The notes beneath the pieces are model-generated. The model ran no database searches and was not told the DNA's origin. It was given only the letters and a program-made list of their open reading frames with translations. A program made the translations under genes and the position numbers. Shown here piece after piece: positions 25,185 to 31,983 of a stretch of DNA of 31,983 nucleotides (its first letter is position 1; every line of letters begins with the position of its first letter). The stretch comes from JBALVO01 sp036961445. Lineage in GTDB: Bacteria > Pseudomonadota > Gammaproteobacteria > Pseudomonadales > Halieaceae. The stretch lies in assembly GCA_036961445.1 (NCBI GenBank), contig JBALVO010000037.1, forward strand, positions 1 through 31,983. Direction: 5' to 3'.

Positions 25185-25814
25185 ATGTCGGAATTACTCG
25201 CCCAATACCCCGTATTTGCTGCCCTGATCGCCCTGGTGGGACTGGGCACCGTATTTGGCGCCCTGCTGGGCTTTGCCGCCGTGCGCTTCAAGACCGAAGG
25301 CAACCCGATTGCCGACCAGGTTAACGATGTGTTGCCACAGACCCAATGCGGCCAGTGTGGTTACCCGGGATGTCGCCCCTACGCCGAAGCGATCGCCAAC
25401 GGCGAAGCCATCAACAAGTGTCCCCCCGGCGGCGAAGCAGGCATACAGGCGCTGGCGGACCTGCTGGATGTCGATTTTATTCCCCTGGACGAAGAACACG
25501 GCGAAGTCAAAGCCACGGTGGCGGTGGCATTCATCCGCGAAGCCGAGTGCATTGGCTGTACCAAATGTATACAGGCCTGTCCGGTAGATGCCATTTTGGG
25601 CGCTGCCAAGCAAATGCATACGGTCATCACCAGCGAATGCACCGGCTGTGACCTGTGCGTAGAGCCCTGCCCGGTGGATTGCATCGACATGCTCCACGAA
25701 GAGCAATCTCTGCGGACCTGGCATTGGGATCTGCCTGATCCGGTAAGCCGCCAGGTCGATATCATTGCCACCGATGCCCTGGCCGAGCGGTCAGCGCAGG
25801 ATGAGGCGGCATGA
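25185..25814 (+). CDS. rsxB: Electron transport complex subunit RsxB/RnfB, ferredoxin-like
   Basis: The iron-sulfur subunit of the complex. Residues about 9-33 form an N-terminal membrane anchor. Cys55, 58, 63 and 79 (QCGQCGYPGC, KCPPGG) make the first 4Fe-4S site. Two ferredoxin motifs follow: Cys122/125/128/132 (CIGCTKCIQACP) and Cys152/155/158/162 (CTGCDLCVEPCP). The 209-residue length is normal. Its TGA overlaps the ATG of rsxC (ATGA), so translation is coupled. Confidence 0.96.
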   Translation: MSELLAQYPVFAALIALVGLGTVFGALLGFAAVRFKTEGNPIADQVNDVLPQTQCGQCGYPGCRPYAEAIANGEAINKCPPGGEAGIQALADLLDVDFIPLDEEHGEVKATVAVAFIREAECIGCTKCIQACPVDAILGAAKQMHTVITSECTGCDLCVEPCPVDCIDMLHEEQSLRTWHWDLPDPVSRQVDIIATDALAERSAQDEAA

Positions 25815-27835
25815 GAAAAACGTTCAGCTTTCACGGCGGTATTCATCCACCTGAAAATAAAGCCCAGTCGGTACGCACCCCGATTGCCGATGCCGGTATT
25901 CCCGCGCAACTGGTCATACCCCTGTCCCAACATATCGGTGCCCCCGCCAGCCCTATCGTCGCTGTAGGCGATGATGTGCTGAAGGGACAAATGATCGCCG
26001 AGCCACGCGGCTTGGTGAGTGTGCCGGTGCACGCCCCGACATCAGGCAACATCATCGCCATAGAGGATCGCGTAATAGCGCATCCCTCCGGCCTTCTCGC
26101 GCCCTGTATCGTTATCGCCAGCGATGGCAAAGATGACTGGCTGGCGCACACCGGCAGCGCGGACTATAGAGCGCTGGACAAGCCTGACCTGCTGGAACGC
26201 ATTCGCAATGCAGGAATAGCCGGCATGGGCGGTGCTGGTTTCCCCGCCGCCGTGAAGCTCGCGGTCAAACCCGGAACAGCGATCGCGACGCTGATCATTA
26301 ACGGTACCGAGTGCGAACCGTATATCACCGCCGATGACGTACTGATGCGTGAGCGCGCGCAACAAATTATCGAGGGAACAAAAATTCTCCGACAATTAAT
26401 TGCGTCTGAAGAGACCCTGATCGGGGTAGAAGACAACAAACCAGAAAGTCTGGTGGCGTTGCGCGCAGCTGCGCAAGGCACCGGTATCGAGATTGTCGAA
26501 TTTCCCACCAAGTATCCTTCAGGTGGTGAAAAGCAGTTGATAGAGATACTCACCGGGAAGCAGGTCCCCAATGGCGGTCTGCCCTCTGATGTGGGTGTCA
26601 TCTGCCAGAATGTGGGCACTGCTGTAGCGATTTACGACGCGATAGTGCTCGGGCGGCCATTGATTTCCAGAATTACCACGGTCACTGGCGACGGTGTCGA
26701 GGCACCGCAGAACTTCGAGGTACTGCTGGGCACACCGATGAATTACCTGCTCGATAAAGCAGGTTACCAGCCGGACAAGAACAACCGCCTGATTATGGGT
26801 GGCCCGATGATGGGCTTCACGGTGCCAACACCCGAAGCCCCCATCGTCAAAACCACCAACTGCCTGCTGGCGCCTACTGAGGCCGAGTTGCCCTCGCCGC
26901 CACCCGCACAGGCCTGCATAAGGTGCGGCATGTGCGCCGAGGTTTGTCCGGTGACCCTGTTACCTCAACAGATGTTCTGGTTCGCCCAGGGCAAGGAATT
27001 CGAGAAACTGGAACAGCACAACCTGTTCGACTGTATCGAGTGTGGCGCCTGTTCCTGGGTTTGCCCCAGCACTATACCGCTGGTGCAGTATTATCGGGCA
27101 TCCAAGGCTGAGATATTGCAGTTGCGCAGCGCCAGCGAGAAATCTGAACACTCGCGGGTTCGCTTCGAGGCTCGCCAGCAACGACTGGAACGCGAAACGG
27201 CAGAGAAAGAAGCAAAACGGGCGGCGCGCAAGCAAGCGGCAGAGCAACGAGCGCTCACAGCCGCAGAAGACGGCGGCGCAGAAGATCCCATTCAAGCGGC
27301 TATTGAGCGAGCCAAAGCCAAAAAAGCAGCACAACTCGCCGGTGCTGAAAACGCGCCAGAAAACGAATTGGAGAAGCTGGAAAAGGCAGTCGTCACCATT
27401 CGCAAGCGTCTCGACACCGCCACTGCCAAACTGGAACAGGCCCGCATCGAGGGCAGCGACCTGGTCGTCGCGTTACAAACCGGAGTCGATAAGACCGCAG
27501 CGAAACTGGCAGCGGCACAGCAGGCCCTGCACGATTACCAGTCGGCCAATAGCGCTGAACCGCCGCACAAGGAACCGGCCGATGCTGCCCAGGTCGCAAT
27601 CGCAAGAGCGATGGCCGCGCGCGCTGCCGATGCGGGCTTGAGTCCGCAAGAAAAGGCGCAAGCGCAGTTGCAAAAATTGCAGCAACGCCTGGAGAAATCC
27701 CGGGCCAAGCTGGCGGAGGTACGCGCCGATGGTGCAGAGGACAAAATCATCGAGGCACTGGCATCAACAGTAACGCGACTGACCGAAAAGATCAGCGCCG
27801 CGCAGGACCAATTAAACGAATTGACGGACGCCTGA
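25811..27835 (+). CDS. rsxC: Electron transport complex subunit RsxC/RnfC
   Basis: The membrane-associated NADH- and FMN-binding subunit. The N-terminal half (about 40-440) has the glycine-rich GIAGMGGAGFPAAVK and TECEPYITADD typical of the FMN/NADH region. Two 4Fe-4S motifs follow: Cys369/372/375/379 (CIRCGMCAEVC) and Cys408/411/414/418 (CIECGACSWVC). From about 440 to 674 the protein is a charged, Ala/Glu/Lys-rich helical tail with repeated segments (EKLEKAVVTIRKRLDTATAK and LQKLQQRLEKSRAKLAEVRA), likely coiled coil. Such tails occur in gammaproteobacterial RsxC and vary in length; their role is unknown. rsxD starts 1 bp after the stop. Confidence 0.95.
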   Translation: MRKTFSFHGGIHPPENKAQSVRTPIADAGIPAQLVIPLSQHIGAPASPIVAVGDDVLKGQMIAEPRGLVSVPVHAPTSGNIIAIEDRVIAHPSGLLAPCIVIASDGKDDWLAHTGSADYRALDKPDLLERIRNAGIAGMGGAGFPAAVKLAVKPGTAIATLIINGTECEPYITADDVLMRERAQQIIEGTKILRQLIASEETLIGVEDNKPESLVALRAAAQGTGIEIVEFPTKYPSGGEKQLIEILTGKQVPNGGLPSDVGVICQNVGTAVAIYDAIVLGRPLISRITTVTGDGVEAPQNFEVLLGTPMNYLLDKAGYQPDKNNRLIMGGPMMGFTVPTPEAPIVKTTNCLLAPTEAELPSPPPAQACIRCGMCAEVCPVTLLPQQMFWFAQGKEFEKLEQHNLFDCIECGACSWVCPSTIPLVQYYRASKAEILQLRSASEKSEHSRVRFEARQQRLERETAEKEAKRAARKQAAEQRALTAAEDGGAEDPIQAAIERAKAKKAAQLAGAENAPENELEKLEKAVVTIRKRLDTATAKLEQARIEGSDLVVALQTGVDKTAAKLAAAQQALHDYQSANSAEPPHKEPADAAQVAIARAMAARAADAGLSPQEKAQAQLQKLQQRLEKSRAKLAEVRADGAEDKIIEALASTVTRLTEKISAAQDQLNELTDA

Positions 27836-27836
27836 C

Positions 27837-28865
27837 ATGGCCTTGATGCGCATTACCTCGCCCCACGCCCACGGCCCCATGAGCACCCCGCGGGTCATGC
27901 AAAATGTACTGCTGGCGACGGTTCCGGGCATTATTGTGCTCACCCATTTCTTTGGCTTCGGCACCCTGGTCAACATCTTCTGGGGCTGCATTGTGGCGGT
28001 GGCCTGCGAGTCGCTGGCACTCACCCTGCGTCGCCGTCCGCTGGGCTTTTACCTGAAGGACTACAGCGCGCTGGTAACCGCCTTTTTATTGTGTATCGCG
28101 CTGCCGCCCTATTCACCGTGGTGGCTGATTGCCGTCGGCATTGCCAGCGCCATCTTGCTGGCCAAGCACCTGTACGGCGGCCTTGGCTATAACCCCTTCA
28201 ATCCGGCCATGGCAGGCTACGTCATACTGCTCATCTCCTTCCCATTGCAGATGACAAGCTGGGCTCCGCCGCGGGGTGTCGGCGAGCTGCCAGGACTGCT
28301 GCAAGCGCTGCAGGCCTGCTTCCTGCCCGCGACCTATGACGCGACCACCATGGCAACGCCGCTGGACCTGATGAAACAAAATAGCAGCCTGCTGGTGGAA
28401 GATGTGTGGCTGCAGAACCCCCAGTTCGGACGCTGGGCAGGCATCGGCTGGGAGTGGGTCAATATCGCCTTCCTGGCAGGCGGCGCCTGGTTGCTGTACC
28501 AACGCATTTTTACCTGGCACGCACCGGTGGCCATGCTTGCGAGCCTGGCGCTGATGGCCGCGCTGTTTTATGACGGGGGCAGCTCTGCCAGTGGCGGCTC
28601 GCCGTTGTTCCATTTGCTCAGCGGCGCGACCATGTTCGGCGCTTTCTTTATTGTCACCGACCCCGTCACTTCAGCCGTCTCCGTGCGAGGACGCCTGATC
28701 TATGGTGCCCTCATCGGGGTACTGATCTACGTGATTCGGGTGCGCGGAAACTACCCGGACGCGGTGGCTTTTGCGGTACTCATTATGAATTTCGCGGCGC
28801 CGTTTATTGATCACTACACTCAGCCGCGCACCTACGGCCACCAGAATACGCCGGGAGAGAACTAA
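27837..28865 (+). CDS. rsxD: Electron transport complex subunit RsxD/RnfD
   Basis: Membrane subunit of 342 residues, homologous to NqrB, that carries covalent FMN. The flavin-attachment motif is probably DATTMAT (168-174), with Thr174 as the linking residue; the glycine found in many such motifs is Met here. GYNPFNPAMAGYVILLISFP and FHLLSGATMFGAFFIVTDPVTSA (starting about residue 257) are typical of the family; the latter also contains SGAT, but its position late in the protein makes it a poorer candidate for flavin attachment. rsxG starts right after the TAA. Confidence 0.94.
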   Translation: MALMRITSPHAHGPMSTPRVMQNVLLATVPGIIVLTHFFGFGTLVNIFWGCIVAVACESLALTLRRRPLGFYLKDYSALVTAFLLCIALPPYSPWWLIAVGIASAILLAKHLYGGLGYNPFNPAMAGYVILLISFPLQMTSWAPPRGVGELPGLLQALQACFLPATYDATTMATPLDLMKQNSSLLVEDVWLQNPQFGRWAGIGWEWVNIAFLAGGAWLLYQRIFTWHAPVAMLASLALMAALFYDGGSSASGGSPLFHLLSGATMFGAFFIVTDPVTSAVSVRGRLIYGALIGVLIYVIRVRGNYPDAVAFAVLIMNFAAPFIDHYTQPRTYGHQNTPGEN

Positions 28866-28866
28866 G

Positions 28867-29517
28867 ATGTTGCTCGGGCAATCCATCACCCGCAATAGTC
28901 TGCTGCTAGCCGCCTTTGCCGTCTGCACCACACTGCTGATTGCCGGTACTTATCAGCAGACCAAAGGCAGAATAGCCGTGGAAAAACGCAAGGCTGAAGA
29001 GAAAGCCCTGCTGGAAATCATCCCCAGGAGTCGCCACGACAATTCCATGCTGGACGAAACCATTGTGGTTGGGCCACAGAGCAAGGGGCTGGGCCTGCAA
29101 GAAGAAAAACGAATCTATATTGCGCGCCAGGGCGGTGCCATCGTCGCGGCCATCGTCCCGGCTACTGCCCCGGATGGCTACACCGGCGCCATAGACCTGG
29201 TAGTAGGGGTTAATATCGACGGTACGATTGCCGGGGTACGCGCTCTTAGCCACAAGGAAACGCCAGGGCTGGGCGACAAGGTGGATCGCAGGAAATCGGA
29301 TTGGGTGCTGGGCTTCGAGGGGCACTCGCTGGACAACCCCACTGTGGCTGGCTGGGCAGTGAAAAAAGACAAGGGCGTATTCGACCAGTTTACCGGGGCC
29401 ACTATTACTCCGCGAGCGGTGGTAGCGGCCACCTTGAGAGTATTACAATACGTTGAGGTAAACAGGGCGACCCTGTTTGCCGCGCAGGACGCAAAAACAG
29501 TGGGAGACAAGTCGTAA
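28867..29517 (+). CDS. rsxG: Electron transport complex subunit RsxG/RnfG
   Basis: Membrane-anchored periplasmic flavoprotein of 216 residues. Residues about 9-29 (RNSLLLAAFAVCTTLLIAGTY) are the anchor helix. The covalent FMN site is FTGAT with Thr179, an intact [ST]GAT motif; the flavin would be attached by ApbE, which is not encoded here. The frame is open from 28807, but the extension lies inside rsxD and the family begins at MLLGQSITRN. The stop and the rsxE start share a base (TAATG). Confidence 0.95.
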   Translation: MLLGQSITRNSLLLAAFAVCTTLLIAGTYQQTKGRIAVEKRKAEEKALLEIIPRSRHDNSMLDETIVVGPQSKGLGLQEEKRIYIARQGGAIVAAIVPATAPDGYTGAIDLVVGVNIDGTIAGVRALSHKETPGLGDKVDRRKSDWVLGFEGHSLDNPTVAGWAVKKDKGVFDQFTGATITPRAVVAATLRVLQYVEVNRATLFAAQDAKTVGDKS

Positions 29518-30230
29518 TGGCCGACGTCAGTTACAAAGAGCTATCTCTCAATGGCCTGTGGAAAAACAACCCGGCTATCGTGCAGTTGCTGGGTCTGTGC
29601 CCTCTACTCGCGGTCACCGGTAGCGTGGTTAATGCCATCGGTTTGGCAACCGCTACCACGCTGGTGCTGATCTGTTCCAACACCTGCGTTTCATTGATCC
29701 GCAATATCGTCTCCGACGCGGTGCGCCTGCCGGCTTTCGTGATGATCATCGCTGCCGCGGTAACCTGTATCGAGCTGTTAATGCAGGCATTTGCCTATGA
29801 GCTGTACCAGATTCTCGGCATATTCCTGCCACTGATCACCACCAACTGCGTCATTCTGGGACGCGCAGATGGCTTTGCCGCTCGCAACAGCCTCATGCCG
29901 TCCATGTACGATGGCCTGATCATGGGCGTCGGATTCGGGGTGATATTGGTGCTGTTGGGTGTTCTGCGGGAGCTGACCGGCACCGGAGCAGTGTTCGCCA
30001 ATATGGATCTATTGTTCGGACCCGGCGCAGCCAACTGGAAAATCGTGGTGTTTGATAATTATCAGCCGTTTCTGCTGGCCATTCTGCCACCGGGCGCCTT
30101 TATTTTCACCGGACTGATCATCGCCTGTAAAAACCTGATAGATGCCGACATCAAGAAACGTGAAGAAGCGCGCAAGGCCAAACCCCTCAAAGGCGCCAAG
30201 CGCGTGCGCGTAACCGGTACGATTAGCTGA
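29517..30230 (+). CDS. rsxE: Electron transport complex subunit RsxE/RnfE
   Basis: Six-helix membrane protein of 237 residues, paralogue of RsxA and partner in the membrane iron centre through Cys28 (LLGLCPLLAVT) and Cys111 (TTNCVILGR). RELTGTGAVF and PPGAFIFTGLIIACKN are typical of RsxE. The C-terminal tail is basic (KKREEARKAKPLKGAKR). It is the last gene of the operon. In E. coli and pseudomonads nth often follows; here the next gene is on the other strand, 38 bp away, with no good terminator visible. Confidence 0.96.
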   Translation: MADVSYKELSLNGLWKNNPAIVQLLGLCPLLAVTGSVVNAIGLATATTLVLICSNTCVSLIRNIVSDAVRLPAFVMIIAAAVTCIELLMQAFAYELYQILGIFLPLITTNCVILGRADGFAARNSLMPSMYDGLIMGVGFGVILVLLGVLRELTGTGAVFANMDLLFGPGAANWKIVVFDNYQPFLLAILPPGAFIFTGLIIACKNLIDADIKKREEARKAKPLKGAKRVRVTGTIS

Positions 30231-30268
30231 TAAGACAACACGGAACGCCTGAAGGTGACCCCGCCAGG

Positions 30269-30673
30269 CTAATCGACGGGCGCCGCCAGCATCAGTGTAT
30301 CCAGCAACTCATCTACCGCTGCGTCATCCATACCGCCATTGTCTTCATCACAACTGTAGGTAATAAACAGCAACATTGAGCCGTTCGCCACATACCACTC
30401 GCGAATAGCCGCCTCTTCTTCTACGTAACGACTGGTCACCCCGGAAAACTCTCCCAACGTCACCTGAGCCCACTCCAGGGGCTGTTCCGACTCCGCTACT
30501 GCGATTTCGATGATGGCCGGGTGATCAAATTCGCCTGCATCCTTGTGCAATGTGCTGATTTCGATACAGCCCACATCATCCCGATCGCCCACTAAAATGC
30601 TGTCCTCGTCCGTATCCGCCCACCATTCCGGCGGCACTGCCAGGGTCCACCATTCGGTTTCCAGCACGTTCAT
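30269..30673 (-). CDS. Small acidic protein of unknown function
   Basis: I do not recognise this 134-residue protein. It is strongly acidic, with many Asp and Glu and few basic residues, and is Trp-rich near the start (EWWTLAVPPEWWAD). It has no signal peptide or membrane segment. The opening W-x-L-x-V-P-x-x-W and later alternating strands faintly recall the Mog1/PsbP-like fold of DUF1795 proteins, but this is only an impression. The start is well supported: GAGGA lies 7 bases before the ATG and overlaps the rimI stop, so it is probably the third gene of a holD-rimI transcript and coupled to rimI. Confidence 0.75.
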   Translation of the reverse strand: MNVLETEWWTLAVPPEWWADTDEDSILVGDRDDVGCIEISTLHKDAGEFDHPAIIEIAVAESEQPLEWAQVTLGEFSGVTSRYVEEEAAIREWYVANGSMLLFITYSCDEDNGGMDDAAVDELLDTLMLAAPVD

Positions 30674-30683
30674 TGTGATTTCC

Positions 30684-31145
30684 TCATAGCTCCCTGGACA
30701 TTAACAGGGCGTGTTCTCGCCCAGTGACTGTCGGGTAATAGTTCTTGCGCTCACCATCCAGATGAAAGCCAGTTGCCCCGTAGAGGCCACGAGCAGCCTC
30801 GTTGGACTCCCGGACTTCCAGCAGGCAACGCCTGACGCCGTGTTGCAGCATGGTCTGTATTGCCCGGTCTACCAGCATGCGGCCCAGGCCCTGCCCGTGT
30901 CGCTGTGGGTACACGGCCAGATTATGGATCGTAGCCTCATCCAGGACCTGGGAAAAAATAATGAAACCGCATACCTCATTGTCCTGCTCCACTACCAGCG
31001 CAGACTCAGCTGTCGTTTTCTCGTTGTCGCATGCGCCCTGAAACTGCGTCTCACTCCAGGCACTGGGATTTACCAGGCCATCGATCTCTGCCAAAACCGC
31101 CTCATCACCGGGCTGCGCGGGTCTCACGCTACCGCAGATGGCCAT
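30684..31145 (-). CDS. rimI: Ribosomal protein S18-alanine N-acetyltransferase
   Basis: Acetylates the N-terminal alanine of ribosomal protein S18. The frame runs to 31280, but that extension overlaps the upstream gene, so the ATG at 31145 is preferred, giving 153 residues (E. coli 148). QRHGQGLG (81-88) is the acetyl-CoA binding motif; Glu110 (LLEVRESN) and Tyr122 (LYGATGF) match the catalytic residues of RimI, and RKNYYPTVTGREHALLM is the usual ending. It lies 29 bp after a holD-like gene, the same order as holD-rimI in E. coli, which strengthens both calls. Confidence 0.92.
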   Translation of the reverse strand: MAICGSVRPAQPGDEAVLAEIDGLVNPSAWSETQFQGACDNEKTTAESALVVEQDNEVCGFIIFSQVLDEATIHNLAVYPQRHGQGLGRMLVDRAIQTMLQHGVRRCLLEVRESNEAARGLYGATGFHLDGERKNYYPTVTGREHALLMSREL

Positions 31146-31174
31146 ACCCTGTGAGGTAGCGTGAGTAACGCCGG

Positions 31175-31909
31175 TTACTCGCGGTTCGCAAAAGGTCGTA
31201 AGTCGCGCCACGCCTGCTGCTTGAGCTGCGGATCCTCCAGCATTTGCGCTGTACTGACGGTCATTACCGTATGCGCGCAATGCAGCTGGTCCAACGGCAC
31301 GCGACTTGCGCAGGCAGCTCCAAGCATTACCAACCCACGGCAGGCTCGCTGCTCGAGTTTGCGCCCGATAAATCCCGCCACAGTGGCCCGGGCCGCCTCC
31401 TCCCCCAAATCCAGCTGCTGGTTGGTGTGGATAGGCCAGTCAAAATGTGCTATTTCCGGTCTGGCTTGCCCCTGCTGCTGGCCGCCCGCCCGGTCAAGCG
31501 TCATTGCCATTGCCTGCACCAGTTGCACCTGATCACTGGCCAACGGCATGCCATTCATTTCCTCAAGCCATAACCAACCACCGGCAACAATAGCGACCAG
31601 ATTGAAGCGAGGTATGACGTTCTGCCGCGCTGCAGGCACCGGTGCAGCGACTGTACTTGGCGCTGGTACTGGCGACCGGGGGGTACTGTCTATTTTGGGG
31701 ATAGGCGCCTGACTCCGAAGCTCGGACGCAGATTGCGCGCCAGGTTCGACAACAGGAGCGACTGGATGTTGAGTGCTTGCGTTCCGCTCACGCTGCACGG
31801 GCACGATTGCCAGCCGCCGGGTGGCTGCTGCACCGGGTAACTGGGTGCGCGAGACATAGCCATCGATGCCCATAGCGCTCAAGTAGCGCATACGCCTCAG
31901 TTCATTCAT
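31175..31909 (-). CDS. holD: HolD-like DNA polymerase III psi subunit with a long linker
   Basis: The call rests on position (directly upstream of rimI) and sequence at both ends. The N-terminal RRMRYLSAMGIDGYVSR resembles the N-terminal segment of psi, which binds the clamp loader. The C-terminal part, with HTVMTVSTAQMLEDPQLKQQAWRDL, resembles the end of psi. Between them, residues about 45-100 are rich in Pro, Ala and Ser (PVAPVVEPGAQSASELRSQ), probably disordered. The whole is 244 residues, against 137 in E. coli. The start at the ATG at 31909 is supported by GGGAG 5 bases upstream; the frame is open to 31939. In E. coli psi joins chi to the clamp loader. Divergence is high, so the symbol is tentative. 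Confidence 0.6.
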   Translation of the reverse strand: MNELRRMRYLSAMGIDGYVSRTQLPGAAATRRLAIVPVQRERNASTQHPVAPVVEPGAQSASELRSQAPIPKIDSTPRSPVPAPSTVAAPVPAARQNVIPRFNLVAIVAGGWLWLEEMNGMPLASDQVQLVQAMAMTLDRAGGQQQGQARPEIAHFDWPIHTNQQLDLGEEAARATVAGFIGRKLEQRACRGLVMLGAACASRVPLDQLHCAHTVMTVSTAQMLEDPQLKQQAWRDLRPFANRE

Positions 31910-31983
31910 TGTCACTCCCACAAGTGCGGTCACCCTCAATGGGTGGAAGTCTAACAGTTTTACGCACGCGGCTATATCCAGCG

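Noticed and set aside
30247..30269. Stem GCCTG/CAGGC after rsxE as a terminator
   Set aside because: Five pairs, a 13-base loop and no T-tract.
31146..31280. N-terminal extension of RimI
   Set aside because: It overlaps the holD-like gene, and the conserved domain starts just after the ATG at 31145.

Overview
The window reads as chromosomal core genome of a gammaproteobacterium, most likely a marine member of the Halieaceae/Cellvibrionales. This is inferred from gene content and neighbourhoods, not from a marker gene. The blocks DUF2066-hda beside purM-purN-DUF3108, apbC-dcd divergent from metG, and metG followed by rsxABCDGE are arrangements I associate with Pseudomonas-like gammaproteobacteria. 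The window is densely coded and moderately GC-rich. I see no phage, transposon, CRISPR array, tRNA or rRNA.

Layout. 1-555 is the 3' part of an iodotyrosine deiodinase-like flavoprotein. 556-931 is the only gap above 300 bp; it holds a hairpin with a T-tract and upstream stems that suggest a small RNA on the minus strand. 932-1912 is cysK. On the minus strand, 1938-3532 holds a GNAT acetyltransferase and a quinone oxidoreductase, 3625-5520 an exported phosphoesterase fused to a kinase-like domain, and 5611-7761 a symporter fused to a solute-binding domain. A DEAD-box helicase (7998-9338) and oligopeptidase A (9385-11418) follow on the plus strand, facing aqpZ across a strong hairpin.

12238-16336 is built around a divergent promoter region. 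A PTPS/QueD-like protein without the usual catalytic Cys and His is on one side. On the other is a tight plus-strand run: SDR, COG1738 (YhhQ-type) transporter, methionine aminotransferase (ybdL) and omega-amidase (yafV). The last two form the known transaminase/omega-amidase pair for 2-oxo acid salvage. Next come hda and a DUF2066 exported protein (minus), purM-purN-DUF3108 (plus), apbC-dcd (minus) and metG (plus).

24603-30230 is a complete six-gene rsx/rnf electron-transfer operon with coupled start and stop codons. The right end (30269-31909, minus) is a holD-like gene, rimI and a small acidic protein of unknown function.

The most interesting items are the phosphatase/kinase-like fusion, the symporter/binding-protein fusion, the degenerate PTPS and its neighbours, the possible small RNA at 567-765, and the bacterial iodotyrosine deiodinase homologue.
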